5,377 bases of DNA from Bradyrhizobium sp. (GTDB taxonomy: Bacteria; Pseudomonadota; Alphaproteobacteria; Rhizobiales; Xanthobacteraceae): assembly GCA_028290305.1 (NCBI GenBank), contig JAQGKC010000113.1, positions 1 through 5,377 on the forward strand, in the 5' to 3' direction. Each line of letters begins with the position of its first letter. Position 1 is the first letter of the stretch. A program made the translations under genes and the position numbers. Below the pieces are notes generated by a model. It was not told where the DNA came from. It saw nothing but the letters and a program-made list of their open reading frames with translations, and did not search any database. Of this stretch, positions 5,245-5,377 are shown one piece after another.

Positions 5245-5377
5245 GGGAAACGCTTCTTTTGGTTCCCAGGTGGCCGCCCTGTTCCCACCCGCCACAGCCG
5301 TAATCACGAACGGCGGAGGAGAACAGACAGAGGCTTTTCGGACCGTCCGAGGTGTCTTGGCTTCGGGTATGGCACTA
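5245..5377. other. Right edge, no assignable gene
   Basis: By analogy with copies 1 and 2, a rightward target gene should begin here or beyond the edge. Two plus-strand frames stay open to position 5377, one of them passing a GGAGGAG at about 5313-5319 and an ATG at 5370. Neither peptide resembles a family I know, and no ATG stands at a normal distance from the GGAGGAG. I make no gene call. Confidence 0.4.

Overview
The window is GC-rich, with short gaps between most genes and protein families that are common in soil or plant-associated Alphaproteobacteria. A member of the Hyphomicrobiales (for example the Bradyrhizobium group) is my best guess, but it is inferred from style only; there is no rRNA or other marker gene.

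Left part, minus strand: a RES-domain protein (864-1928) overlaps by 8 bp an HD-domain hydrolase (230-871). After a 93 bp gap comes the start of an MFS transporter that runs off the left edge (1-136). Divergent from this group lies an intact MocR/GntR-type regulator (2052-3455, plus strand). The 123 bp between the RES and mocR start codons holds a clear control region.

Right part: a 94 bp non-coding repeat (3526-3619) follows mocR. Then comes a minus-strand alpha/beta hydrolase of the plant-esterase type (3746-4438). Upstream of the hydrolase is a second copy of the mocR control region (4534-4626), with the same spacing to an ATG but followed only by a decayed mocR start. A second copy of the 94 bp repeat follows (4765-4858). 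Last, on the minus strand, a third copy of the control region (5160-5244) drives another mocR start whose first 20 codons are readable (5103-5162). There it is joined directly to the frameshifted C-terminal tail of a flavin amine oxidase (4902-5106). No transposase, RNA gene or CRISPR was seen.

How it fits together (inference): each control region sits between a mocR start and a divergent target. The targets are the RES-HD(-MFS) group, the alpha/beta hydrolase, and something beyond the right edge. Only one mocR survives, so it may control all of these genes through three related operators. The main result is this triplicated regulator/operator module and its two broken copies, which record duplication, deletion and frameshift. 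The mocR start codons lack a ribosome binding site and lie 6 nt after a conserved TACCAT, which suggests a leaderless transcript.
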